NCBI GenBank assembly: GCA_032355985.1
Contig: JAUKVZ010000001.1
Location: 372,001 to 436,000 of the forward strand
From: Sarcodiotheca gaudichaudii
Taxonomy: Eukaryota; Rhodophyta; Florideophyceae; Gigartinales; Solieriaceae
Length of the DNA: 64,000 nt
Direction of reading: 5' to 3'
In this document: positions 25,806 to 34,354 of the stretch, one piece after another
Position numbering within the stretch: position 1 is the stretch's first letter
Layout of the letters: each line of letters opens with the position of its first letter
Position numbers and translations under genes: made by a program
The notes under the pieces: model-generated
What the model saw: only the letters and a program-made list of their open reading frames with translations
Database searches by the model: none
Told to the model about the DNA's origin: nothing

Positions 25806-26791
25806 GCCGCCGGTATGTGCTCATCACACCTTGCCGCGACGAGGCGGAATACGCGCGCCGTACGCTGGACACTGTGACGTCGCAGTCGACGCCCCCGACG
25901 AAGTGGGTCATCGTCGATGATGGATCGACGGATGAGACGCCGCAGATTCTTGCCGAATACGCGGAGCGCTTTCCGTACATCCAGATCGTCCGTCGCGAAG
26001 ATCGCGGCGGGCGCAGCGTCGGCCCCGGTGTGATCGATGCCTTCTACGCCGGTTATGAAACGATTGATCCGTCCGAGTACGACTACATCTGCAAGCTCGA
26101 TCTGGATCTCGAGATTCCAGAGATTTACTTTGAGGCGATGATGCAACGGATGGAGGCCGAGCCTCGCATCGGCACGTGCAGCGGCAAGCCCTACTTTCCG
26201 GCTGAAGATGGACGCCTCATCAGCGAAGCGTGTGGCGATGAGATGTCCGTCGGCATGATCAAGTTCTATCGGCGAACCTGCTTCGAGCAGATCGGCGGCT
26301 TCGTTCGTGAAGTCATGTGGGATGGCATCGACTGTCATCGCTGCCGCATGCTCGGCTGGATCGCGTGCAGTTGGGATGACCCGACGATCCGCTTCATTCA
26401 CCTGCGCGCCATGGGCTCGAGCCAGAAGAGCCTGCTCACAGGGCGCATGCGCCATGGGTTCGGCCAGCGATTCATGGGCACCGGCCCTGCGTATATGACG
26501 GCAAGCGCGCTCTTTCGCATGACACGGCCGCCGATCTTCATCGGCGGCGCCGCCATGTGGTGGGGTTACATGCGAAGCATGCTTCGCGGCGCGCCGCGTT
26601 ATGACGATCCACAGTTCCGCCGCTTCCTTCGAAAGTACCAGTGGATGAGCCTCATTCGAGGCAAGGCGTACGCAACGGCTCGATTCAACGCCGAGGGCGC
26701 TGCGAAGTGGACCAGCCCGGAGTCAGCATCATCAACCTCCGACGCTCCACAGTCGCCTTCGACGCTGGAAGGAGCGTGCCATGCTTCATGA
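25802..26791 (+). CDS. Glycosyltransferase family 2
   Basis: The 329-residue protein starts MSRRYVLITPCRDEAEYARR and has WVIVDDGSTDET and CKLDLDLEIPE, the GT-A nucleotide and Asp-x-Asp sites, then GGFVREVMWDGIDCHR towards the acceptor. There is a hydrophobic region around residues 240-265 that may be a membrane contact. It is an inverting transferase with unknown sugar. Its 3' end overlaps the next gene by 11 bases. Confidence 0.85.
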   Translation: MSRRYVLITPCRDEAEYARRTLDTVTSQSTPPTKWVIVDDGSTDETPQILAEYAERFPYIQIVRREDRGGRSVGPGVIDAFYAGYETIDPSEYDYICKLDLDLEIPEIYFEAMMQRMEAEPRIGTCSGKPYFPAEDGRLISEACGDEMSVGMIKFYRRTCFEQIGGFVREVMWDGIDCHRCRMLGWIACSWDDPTIRFIHLRAMGSSQKSLLTGRMRHGFGQRFMGTGPAYMTASALFRMTRPPIFIGGAAMWWGYMRSMLRGAPRYDDPQFRRFLRKYQWMSLIRGKAYATARFNAEGAAKWTSPESASSTSDAPQSPSTLEGACHAS

Positions 26792-27647
26792 AGTCGCAGA
26801 GGCACGCACAGACATGAACTCAGCTGATGCGGAAAGCGGCCATGCCTCGATGCAGACCGATCGAGCGCCGCGCGACTGCGTCAATCTCTGCGGCTTGCGC
26901 ATTGATCGAGTCACGGAGTCGCAGGCGGTTGAGCGCGTCTTCTGCGCGCTCGAGAGGCGCGAAGGTGGATGGATCGTGACGCCGAATCTCGACATCCTGC
27001 GAAAGTACACGCAGGACGCTCAGACGCGCCGACTGGTCGATCAGGCGTCGCTCGTCGTCGCCGACGGCATGCCGCTCGTATGGGCAAGCAGGCTCAAAGG
27101 CGATCCGCTTCCTGAGCGTGTCGCCGGTTCGACGATGATCTGGACGCTGTGCAGAGAAGCCGGCCGACATGGTCGATCCGTTTTTCTGCTCGGCGGGAAC
27201 GAGGGCGCCGCCGCGGCCGCATCGGCGAAGCTGCGCGAAGTCTGTCCTGATCTGAAAGTCGCAGGCGAACTTTGCCCGCCATTCGGGTTTGAAAAGGATG
27301 CATCGATGATGGATTCGATGCGCGAGGCACTTGAGGCCGCGGCCCCGGACATCGTATTCGTCGCCCTCGGTTCGCCGAAGCAGGAATTGCTGATCGAGCA
27401 GTTGCGCGATGTGCTTCCAAACGCCTGGTGGGTTGGAGTCGGCATCAGCTTCAGTTTCATCAGCGGCGAAGTGCAGCGGGCGCCGCGATGGATGCAGCGC
27501 ATCGGACTTGAGTGGTTCCATCGATTCCTGCAGGAGCCCGGTCGACTGGCGCGGCGCTACTTCATTGACGGCGCTCCATTTGCGATCCGACTGCTTGTTT
27601 CATCATTCTTCCAACGATTCCGCGGACACGGAGACACGCGCGCATGA
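26781..27647 (+). CDS. WecG/TagA/CpsF-family glycosyltransferase (GT26)
   Basis: The start at ATG 26781 is supported by GGAAGGAG at 26767-26774, six bases upstream. The 288-residue protein has the family core: GWIVTPNLDILRKY, VADGMPLVWASRL with the conserved aspartate, VFLLGGNEGAAAAA, IVFVALGSPKQELLI, and an arginine/aromatic-rich C terminus with GLEWFHRFLQEPGRLARRY. These enzymes add the second sugar to the undecaprenyl-linked primer. It is therefore a good partner of the WcaJ-like initiating transferase at 32915. Confidence 0.92.
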   Translation: MLHEVAEARTDMNSADAESGHASMQTDRAPRDCVNLCGLRIDRVTESQAVERVFCALERREGGWIVTPNLDILRKYTQDAQTRRLVDQASLVVADGMPLVWASRLKGDPLPERVAGSTMIWTLCREAGRHGRSVFLLGGNEGAAAAASAKLREVCPDLKVAGELCPPFGFEKDASMMDSMREALEAAAPDIVFVALGSPKQELLIEQLRDVLPNAWWVGVGISFSFISGEVQRAPRWMQRIGLEWFHRFLQEPGRLARRYFIDGAPFAIRLLVSSFFQRFRGHGDTRA

Positions 27648-28138
27648 GCGTTCAGCCCATTCCCACGTCATCTTCGAGCCTGTCGGATGCGTTCAGCATG
27701 GCGCGCGCCGAAAGCGCCCCTGTGTTTTGTCCATCCACGATCTACACGGATGATCGTGGATGGTCGCTGATGAATCAGATGACGGGTGTGCTCTCAGCTG
27801 AGGGTCAGATCAACTACTCGGTGCAGTACCCAGGCGTCGTCAAGGCCTGGCATCGTCATGCCAAGCAGACAGATTTCTGGATGCCGATTCAGGGCAACAT
27901 CAAGATTGGCGTGCATCGCGAATCGGATTCGACGAGTTGGGCGACCGTTGTCGGTGAAAAACGGCCCGGTGTGGTCATCATTCCTCCGACACTCTGGCAT
28001 GGTGCGGCTACAGTCGGGCCAACGCAGGCGGGCCTGCTTTATTTCGTGACGCATTGCTACGATCCAGCGAGTCCCGATGAAGAGCGGCGCGCGTTCGACA
28101 GCGTGAGCGGGTTTCCATGGGGTGTCGAGCATCGCTGA
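27644..28138 (+). CDS. RmlC-like cupin (dTDP-4-dehydrorhamnose 3,5-epimerase family)
   Basis: The 164-residue protein has a cupin core: IYTDDRGWSLMNQM, then VVKAWHRHAKQTDFWMPIQG with a histidine typical of RmlC, then IIPPTLWHGAATVG, and an FPW-containing end. It would epimerise a keto-deoxysugar nucleotide, or be a sugar ketoisomerase of the same fold. A start at residue 19 is also possible. RmlA at 38580 supports a dTDP-sugar pathway, but the catalytic residues are divergent enough that the exact reaction is open. Confidence 0.72.
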   Translation: MSVQPIPTSSSSLSDAFSMARAESAPVFCPSTIYTDDRGWSLMNQMTGVLSAEGQINYSVQYPGVVKAWHRHAKQTDFWMPIQGNIKIGVHRESDSTSWATVVGEKRPGVVIIPPTLWHGAATVGPTQAGLLYFVTHCYDPASPDEERRAFDSVSGFPWGVEHR

Positions 28139-28158
28139 TTACCGCTGACGCAGGTTCC

Positions 28159-29109
28159 ATGACGTCCCAGTCTGTTACACAATCGATTGAATCGCACATC
28201 CTCCTTGCTGGAGGTTTGCGTGCGCCTGCGCTCGCTCTGGCGGCGGAGCGCTCGATTCTCGATCTCTATCTCACGCCGACTTCGACGGTGCTGGATCTCT
28301 GGATCGAGCATCTCGGAGCGCTCAGCGACGATGCGCAGGTTCGAACTCCGATTCGTGTGCTGTACGGCGACGCGGGGCCTCCACCGGGCGCTGGAGAAGG
28401 GGAGCATTTATCCCACGTCTCCTTTGAAAAGGAGCGATCAGGTTATCGCGGGCCTGCGGGCGCTCTGAAGGATGCGTGCCAGCCGATCAACGCCGATGCC
28501 TCAATGCTGGTCGCAGATGCCGGCAGATATCTGAATGCCGACGTGCGCCGGTTTGCGGAAGCCCACGCCGAAAAGGGGGCGGACATCACGGTCTGCTGCG
28601 ACGATGCGGATCAACCCCTCGGTTTGTATCTGATGAAGCTTCGCGTGCTCGACCTGATCCCCAAAGCGGGATTCATGGACTTGAAAGAGCAATTTCTGAA
28701 TAAGGCGATCGACGCCGGATTTGGCGTCTGGGTTCATCGAGCGCAGTCGGGCAAATCGCTGAGCGTTCGAACCCGGATCAATTTTCTGGAAGCCGCACGC
28801 GCCGCGGCGATGCTGCCTTCGGTCACGCCCGGGCAGGATCCTGTGCTCAACGGCGTGGCGGGACGAAATGAGCATGCGGCCATGCGTGTTATCGCTGAGG
28901 ACGCAGCGGTCGCACAGGATGCATTCATCCTCGATTCCGTCGTGATGCCGAACGCGACCATCGAGTCTGGCGCTGTTATCGCCAGATCGATCATCTGTCC
29001 GGGGGCCCATGTCGAGGCCGGGGCGCAGGTGGTCGATGCAGTAGTGGGCCCTCGGGGCATACGATTGGATGAGTTCGAAGCCGTCGGCAGACGGAGGATG
29101 GGGCGATGA
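28159..29109 (+). CDS. Degenerate NDP-sugar pyrophosphorylase-like protein with hexapeptide tail
   Basis: ATG 28159 is preferred over 28117, which overlaps the previous gene. The protein of about 316 residues begins in the manner of nucleotidyltransferases (HILLAGGLRAPALALA), but the GTR-x-x-PLT loop and the following Lys-Pro are not conserved. Later segments have the family shape (MLVADAGRYLNADVRRF, MKLRVLDLIPKAGFMDLKEQ), and the last 80 residues form hexapeptide turns (VVMPNATIESGAVIARSII). It may be a regulatory or altered-specificity pyrophosphorylase. Confidence 0.62.
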   Translation: MTSQSVTQSIESHILLAGGLRAPALALAAERSILDLYLTPTSTVLDLWIEHLGALSDDAQVRTPIRVLYGDAGPPPGAGEGEHLSHVSFEKERSGYRGPAGALKDACQPINADASMLVADAGRYLNADVRRFAEAHAEKGADITVCCDDADQPLGLYLMKLRVLDLIPKAGFMDLKEQFLNKAIDAGFGVWVHRAQSGKSLSVRTRINFLEAARAAAMLPSVTPGQDPVLNGVAGRNEHAAMRVIAEDAAVAQDAFILDSVVMPNATIESGAVIARSIICPGAHVEAGAQVVDAVVGPRGIRLDEFEAVGRRRMGR

Positions 29110-29975
29110 TCGAGCGTCGATCATGGCGGTTCAGCGATGGTCTGCTCCTTGCGGGGTTGGTGGGTGTCGCTGTGTTCGCAACACGCGCAGCGTGGTCGGA
29201 CATCATTTTCAACTTTGCCCTGGCGAGTGAAGAGCAGTCGCACATTCTGCTGACGCCCTTTATCGCGGCCTGGCTTTTCTGGGTTCGCCGCGCGCGATGG
29301 CGCTTCTGCCGTCCGAAATGGACGATCGCCGGACCCGTAGTCGTGATCATTGGCTGGATTCTTGCGCATACCGGTTTCCAGGGAAGTCATCTTGTGCTCT
29401 GGCACTTCGGCGCCCTTCTCGTCGTAGGCGGCGCTGCGCTGACGGTTGTCGGCCCGGACTTTGTGCGCAACTTCTTCCCGGCGATCTTTGTGCTGCTCTT
29501 CCTGATGCCAGTGCCCAGCATGATCCGTCAGCAGATTGCGCTGCCCCTGCAGGATGTCACTGCGTCGATCACGCAAAGCCTGCTTGAAGTCGCCGGCTTT
29601 CAGGTGACTAGCCAGGGCAATGTGCTGAGCATCAATGGCGTGGAAGTAGCCGTCGCCGAAGCGTGCAATGGCATGCGCATGGTCGCGGCCCTGTTGCTCG
29701 TGGCGTACGCATTCGTGTTCTCGGTGCCGATGCGTCAGGAGATTCGCGTGCTCATCCTTGTGTTGAGTCCGCTGGTGGCCATTCTTTGCAACATCATCAG
29801 GCTGGTGCCGACGGTGCTTCTTTATGGATACGCCTCGGTGGAGACAGCTGATCTTTTCCACGACATCAGTGGCTGGGCGATGCTGCCCATTGCGCTTGGC
29901 ATGATCTGGGGTGTCTTCTCGATCCTTCGCTGGATCGAAGTGCCTATCACTCCTTATGTAGTGGCGGAGGAGTAG
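29106..29975 (+). CDS. xrt: Exosortase (PEP-CTERM-type membrane cysteine transpeptidase)
   Basis: The 289-residue polytopic membrane protein has the three conserved exosortase elements: AEACNGMRM with catalytic Cys187, CNIIRLVPT with Arg232, and DLFHDISGW with His252. About eight hydrophobic helices surround them. Exosortases cleave C-terminal sorting tails of exported proteins at the membrane. Candidate substrates lie at 39795-42612. The following gene encodes its usual partner EpsI, and the Wzc-like and TPR genes complete the EPS-linked exosortase arrangement. Which numbered exosortase subfamily it belongs to cannot be judged by eye. Confidence 0.93.
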   Translation: MIERRSWRFSDGLLLAGLVGVAVFATRAAWSDIIFNFALASEEQSHILLTPFIAAWLFWVRRARWRFCRPKWTIAGPVVVIIGWILAHTGFQGSHLVLWHFGALLVVGGAALTVVGPDFVRNFFPAIFVLLFLMPVPSMIRQQIALPLQDVTASITQSLLEVAGFQVTSQGNVLSINGVEVAVAEACNGMRMVAALLLVAYAFVFSVPMRQEIRVLILVLSPLVAILCNIIRLVPTVLLYGYASVETADLFHDISGWAMLPIALGMIWGVFSILRWIEVPITPYVVAEE

Positions 29976-29979
29976 CGCG

Positions 29980-30678
29980 ATGAAGAATCCACTCTTGAAA
30001 CAGGCAAATCGAATTGCTCCGATTGTGGCGGGCGCCGTGCTGCTGAGCATGCTGGCGTTCGGCCGCATCGATCCGCAGTCGCTTCCTGGCGTGACGGAAT
30101 ATCACGAGCGGGTCGCCAAGGCGATCGACTCGATTCCGTATCGCATCGGCAACTGGATCGGCACTGATATTGAAGCGCCGCGCGACGCGGTCAAGCTGCT
30201 GCGTCCCAATCGTCTGCTCCAGCGCGAGTATGTCGATCCGGCGACGCGAGAGCGATTCAGTCTGCTCGTTGTGCACTGTGGTTCACTGGACGACATGATC
30301 GGCCACTATCCGCCGATCTGCTATCCGGCGCACGGTTGGCGCAAGGATGAGGATCAGGGAATTCGCGAGACGACATTCGAGCTCGACGGCATGCGCTTCC
30401 CGGCGCGCGACTATCGGTTTTACAGACTGATCAGCAGCACGCGCCAGGACATGAGCGTGTTCAGCTTCTTCGTGCTTCCGGATGGGCGCATCGTTTCGGA
30501 TATGGAGCGACTGCGAGAAGTGGCGGGCAATCGCGCTCGAGCGCAGTTTGGCGCCGCACAGGTGCAGATCGTGGGTGGGGAGCATCTTCCGCCGGATGTT
30601 CGGGCTGAGAAGATGGAAGAGTTTGTGCAAGCGATCGAGAAGGTCCTTCGCACCGTGGGAAGTGGAGTTCACTCATGA
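29980..30678 (+). CDS. Exosortase-associated EpsI family protein (DUF3485)
   Basis: The 232-residue protein has one N-terminal membrane segment (residues about 11-28) and an extracytoplasmic domain with IPYRIGNWIGTD, then VVHCGSLDDMIGHYPPICYP followed by AHGW. The HxPxxCYPxxGW motif marks EpsI proteins. In other genomes these are fused or adjacent to exosortase and are required for EPS production. It starts four bases after the exosortase stop, so translation is coupled. No TonB-like or enzymatic motif was seen. Confidence 0.9.
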   Translation: MKNPLLKQANRIAPIVAGAVLLSMLAFGRIDPQSLPGVTEYHERVAKAIDSIPYRIGNWIGTDIEAPRDAVKLLRPNRLLQREYVDPATRERFSLLVVHCGSLDDMIGHYPPICYPAHGWRKDEDQGIRETTFELDGMRFPARDYRFYRLISSTRQDMSVFSFFVLPDGRIVSDMERLREVAGNRARAQFGAAQVQIVGGEHLPPDVRAEKMEEFVQAIEKVLRTVGSGVHS

Positions 30679-32918
30679 CGCGACAGGCGCCCGAGTTGAC
30701 CGATCCGTTGTCAGATGCGCTGAGCCTGCCGGGGCCCGCCGAATCGCATCAGCAGAGCGCGCTGTCGATGCTTCATCGTCGACTGCGCGGGCGATATCCG
30801 CTCGCCATCGCGCTGGCCATCATTCTGGGCGGCGCCGGCGCTTGGTTCGGATACAACGCGCGCCAGACCGAGTACCAGAGCGTCGGCATCGTGCAGGTGC
30901 GTCCGAAGCAGGATGCGCTGATCTACGACGACAATGACAGCAGCTCCGGCAAGCTGTTCGATGCGCTGGTCAAGGCGGAGGCCACAATCCTCGGCAGCCG
31001 TCGCGTGTTCGAACTCGCCTGTGAGAACCCGGATCTCATCAAGGAGGGATGGCCCACGGGGATTCGCGCCGTCTCACAGATGATGGACACGATCCGCGTG
31101 CGCAACAAGCGCGGCGAGCAGCTCATCACGGTCGAAGCAACGCATACCGATCGCAAGCTCGCCAAGGCCGCGGCAAATGCCGTGCTGGACGCCTACCAGC
31201 AGATCCACGGCGAGAAGATCGACATTAAGAGCACGCAGGACATTCGCCGCCTGGAGACAGTCGAGCGCGATCTTGCCAACCAGGTCCAGAGCATTCGAGA
31301 TCAGATTCATCGAATCGCGGAGGACTACGGCCCTGACGGCCTGATGCGACGGCATCGATCGAAGCTCAGCGAGCTGGATCGCCTGGATGTCGCCATCGCC
31401 AACTACGAGATAGCGCTTGAGTCTGCGCGCCGGCGCGACGCGGGCATCCAGGAACAAGAGGATGAAAGCGGGCGCAATGAAGTGGACGAAATGGCGCTGG
31501 AAGTGCTGGCGTCCAGAGATCCCGTCGTTGCAAGTCTGGTGAATCGAGAGTCGTCCATCCTCGCTGAAATCGAAGCGATGAGCGAGCAGTACGGCGCCAA
31601 CCACAGGCTCATGCGCTCGCTTCGCAGCGAGCTGCAGCGTACACGTGCGCAGATCCGCATTCAGATCGATCAGGCGATGGCCATGCCTGAACAAAACGCT
31701 CCTGAAGGAAGGGGCGGGCAGGGCCTGGCACAGATGTCGATCGAGAATCTCGAGCAGCTTGTGCGCCAGCAGCATTCGCTTCGGGAGGATGTCAATGGCG
31801 AGGTTGTGCGCATCAGCCGCAAGCTTGCAGAGATCGAAAGGCTTTCTGAAGAGCTCGAAGAGAAGCAGCAGACACACGACGATGCGTCCCGCCGACTGAC
31901 GCAGATCCGAATTGAGCGTCAGAACGTGCCCGGCAGCCTCGTCAGCATCATTCAGCGTGGCGATCTGCCGATCTCTCCGAATGCGGATAAGCGCAAAGCG
32001 CTCGCCGCGGCAGGGGCGCTGTTCGGCGGCGGCCTCGGTTTCGGATTCGTGCTCCTTCTGGGCATTCTGGATCGCGGCTATCGCTACATCGACGACATCG
32101 AGAGCGATTCGCTCTCGGCGCCGCTGCTCGGCACGCTTCCTGATCTGACGCGCAAGAGCGAAGAGCAGGATGAGATGGCCGCACTCAGCGTGCATCATTT
32201 GCGCAATACGCTGCAGATGAAGTTCACGCATGAAGAGGATCAGTGCGAGATCTTCACGATCACCAGCGCCTCGGCAGGCGATGGCAAGACGAGCCTGGCG
32301 CTTGCGCTTGGCATGTCGTTCGCCGTCTCCGGAAGGCGGACGCTGCTGCTCGATGCCGACCTTGTCGGCCGCGGCTTGTCTGCTGAACTCGGCCACGCTC
32401 GTCAGCCGGGCCTTTCCCAGGCAATCCAGCGCGGCGAACTCAATGGCGAAGTGCAGCCCTCCTCGGTGCCCAATCTCTGGATGCTTCCGGCGGGCCTCGT
32501 CGACCAGGTTGAAGCGAAGCACCTCTCGCAGGAGACCGTCGCGAATGTGCTCGATCATCTGCGAGGGCAGTTCGAGACAATTCTCATCGATACAGGTCCG
32601 CTGCTCGGAAGTCTGGAGGCGAACATCGTTTCGACGCTCAGCGACGGCGTGCTTGTGACAGTCGCCCGCGGCCAAGATCATCGCCTGGTCGAAGCATGTC
32701 TGGAGCGACTCCAGCGCATCAGCGCCAAGTGCGCCGGCCTCGTATTCAATCGCGCATCATCCAGCGATTTCGAGCGCAGCGTCAGTGCGGCTTCGTTCTG
32801 CTCTCAGTCGCTCAAGTCTCAGCATGAAGGAGGTCGCTCACGGACCGGTCGAAGCGCACTCGTTCGCGCTGTCATCGGCGGAACTGAGTCGGACTCCGAG
32901 GTTCACGCGCATTCGTGA
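30675..32918 (+). CDS. Wzc-like polysaccharide co-polymerase with BY-kinase domain, no tyrosine-rich tail
   Basis: The 747-residue protein has a first membrane helix (about 41-60), a periplasmic Wzz domain with long coiled coil (about 190-420), a second helix (about 437-460), and a cytoplasmic P-loop domain. Walker A is SAGDGKT at 533-539 with Lys538, Walker A' is LLLDADL, and Walker B is ILIDTGPLL. This is the bacterial tyrosine-kinase layout controlling chain length. The last 50 residues are Ser/Arg-rich and contain no tyrosine, so the usual autophosphorylation cluster is absent. Confidence 0.88.
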   Translation: MTRQAPELTDPLSDALSLPGPAESHQQSALSMLHRRLRGRYPLAIALAIILGGAGAWFGYNARQTEYQSVGIVQVRPKQDALIYDDNDSSSGKLFDALVKAEATILGSRRVFELACENPDLIKEGWPTGIRAVSQMMDTIRVRNKRGEQLITVEATHTDRKLAKAAANAVLDAYQQIHGEKIDIKSTQDIRRLETVERDLANQVQSIRDQIHRIAEDYGPDGLMRRHRSKLSELDRLDVAIANYEIALESARRRDAGIQEQEDESGRNEVDEMALEVLASRDPVVASLVNRESSILAEIEAMSEQYGANHRLMRSLRSELQRTRAQIRIQIDQAMAMPEQNAPEGRGGQGLAQMSIENLEQLVRQQHSLREDVNGEVVRISRKLAEIERLSEELEEKQQTHDDASRRLTQIRIERQNVPGSLVSIIQRGDLPISPNADKRKALAAAGALFGGGLGFGFVLLLGILDRGYRYIDDIESDSLSAPLLGTLPDLTRKSEEQDEMAALSVHHLRNTLQMKFTHEEDQCEIFTITSASAGDGKTSLALALGMSFAVSGRRTLLLDADLVGRGLSAELGHARQPGLSQAIQRGELNGEVQPSSVPNLWMLPAGLVDQVEAKHLSQETVANVLDHLRGQFETILIDTGPLLGSLEANIVSTLSDGVLVTVARGQDHRLVEACLERLQRISAKCAGLVFNRASSSDFERSVSAASFCSQSLKSQHEGGRSRTGRSALVRAVIGGTESDSEVHAHS

Positions 32919-34351
32919 CGATGACCTCTCGAGACACATCGAAGCTTGTTGAAGTTCAACATCCGGTCGAGAGCCGTCGTTCCCCGACGCTCTGGGGCAT
33001 GGATGCGCTCGGCCTGCACGATCGTCGATGGGCGTCGCGCGGCGTTCAGGTGATCCGACCGGGCGGAGACAAGGTCCAGACTTCCGGCCCACAGCTCTTT
33101 CTGCTCCTTGATAAGACGAACATGGCGATCTTTCGCCTCAGGCACGTGATCAAACGCCTGAATTGGATGAAGCCTCGCGCGCTGCGCATTCGCGTCGTGG
33201 ACGAAGCGGAGATCGGTTACATCGAACGCGCCGTTGTCGACGAAGACGATCGCCTCGTCGGCATTCGACGGGAGTATCGACCACGCACACGCGGATCACG
33301 GCGTGTGGTCATTACGGGTGATCCTCGCGTGGCGCGCATGTGGCGCGAGTCTGATGGCGGTCGCGAGGGGTGGCGGGAGATTGTCCGGAAGGTCGGCCGT
33401 CAGCGAACCACGGTGTACAGCTGCCGGGGACGGTTATTCGATTCAATGGTGCAGCTCGACTGCGACGAGTTTCTGGCGCTGCTTCTCGATCGTTGGCCGA
33501 ATCCCGGCGCCGTTCTTGAAGGCGTCTATGAGTACCAGCCGCGGGTCTGTGTCCATGAATCCGTGACAACGCCTCCTTCAACGCGCATCATCCCGCCCGT
33601 CTGGATCGGCGCCGGGGCGAAGCTGGAGGACGGCGCGGTCATCATCGGCCCGCGCATGATCGCGGACGCTTCAGAGGTCACGATCGAGCCTGCGGCAGTG
33701 GACTGGCAAGCGCTTCGATACAGAACATGGACGCCCAGGCGATCTCTGCGGGGCCGATGGTTCCGAGTGACCAAGAGACTCTTTGACATCGTCTTCAGCC
33801 TGTGCGTGCTCGCCATGACTGCACCGCTGTATCCGATTGTCATTGCAGCCATCGCCGTGTCCGATGGCTGGCCGCCCTTCTTTGCCCACAAGCGGCAGAC
33901 GCTTCGCGGCAAGGAGTTTCCGTGCTACAAGTTCCGCACGATGCGCAAGAACGCGGAACATCTTAAGGCTCAACTGACTGAGGAAAACGTCTGCGACGGA
34001 CCTCAGTTCTATATCAAGAAGGATCCGCGCATCTTTCCGGTCGGGCGCCTGTTGCGCCGGTTGAATATTGACGAGCTGCCGCAGTTCTGGAACGTGCTGC
34101 GCGGACACATGAGCGTCGTCGGCCCGCGACCCAGCCCAGACAGCGAGAATCAGTTCTGTCCGGCATGGCGTGAGTCTCGACTGAGCGTGCGTCCGGGTGT
34201 GACGGGCCTTTGGCAGATCAGACGAACACGAGAGCCTGAAACGGATTTTCAGGAATGGATCCGGTACGACCTTGAGTACGTGCAGCGTGAGAGCTGGCGT
34301 CTCGACCTCTGGATCATCTTCAAGACCATCGAGAAGATCGTAAAGGGATAA
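32915..34351 (+). CDS. Initiating sugar-phosphate transferase (WcaJ/PssY-like) with N-terminal pyrophosphorylase-like extension
   Basis: GTG start 32915 overlaps the previous stop as GTGA. Residues about 280-478 are the bacterial sugar transferase domain: basic RVTKRLFDIVFSL, a membrane segment, YKFRTMRKNAE, LLRRLNIDELPQFWNVLRG, SVVGPRPSP and RPGVTGLWQI, all conserved. It attaches the first sugar phosphate to undecaprenyl phosphate. The N-terminal 270 residues instead end in IIPPVWIGAGAKLEDGAVII, a left-handed-helix stretch like the C terminus of sugar-nucleotide pyrophosphorylases. This replaces the multi-helix region of classical WcaJ. Confidence 0.88.
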   Translation: MTMTSRDTSKLVEVQHPVESRRSPTLWGMDALGLHDRRWASRGVQVIRPGGDKVQTSGPQLFLLLDKTNMAIFRLRHVIKRLNWMKPRALRIRVVDEAEIGYIERAVVDEDDRLVGIRREYRPRTRGSRRVVITGDPRVARMWRESDGGREGWREIVRKVGRQRTTVYSCRGRLFDSMVQLDCDEFLALLLDRWPNPGAVLEGVYEYQPRVCVHESVTTPPSTRIIPPVWIGAGAKLEDGAVIIGPRMIADASEVTIEPAAVDWQALRYRTWTPRRSLRGRWFRVTKRLFDIVFSLCVLAMTAPLYPIVIAAIAVSDGWPPFFAHKRQTLRGKEFPCYKFRTMRKNAEHLKAQLTEENVCDGPQFYIKKDPRIFPVGRLLRRLNIDELPQFWNVLRGHMSVVGPRPSPDSENQFCPAWRESRLSVRPGVTGLWQIRRTREPETDFQEWIRYDLEYVQRESWRLDLWIIFKTIEKIVKG

Positions 34352-34354
34352 CGA

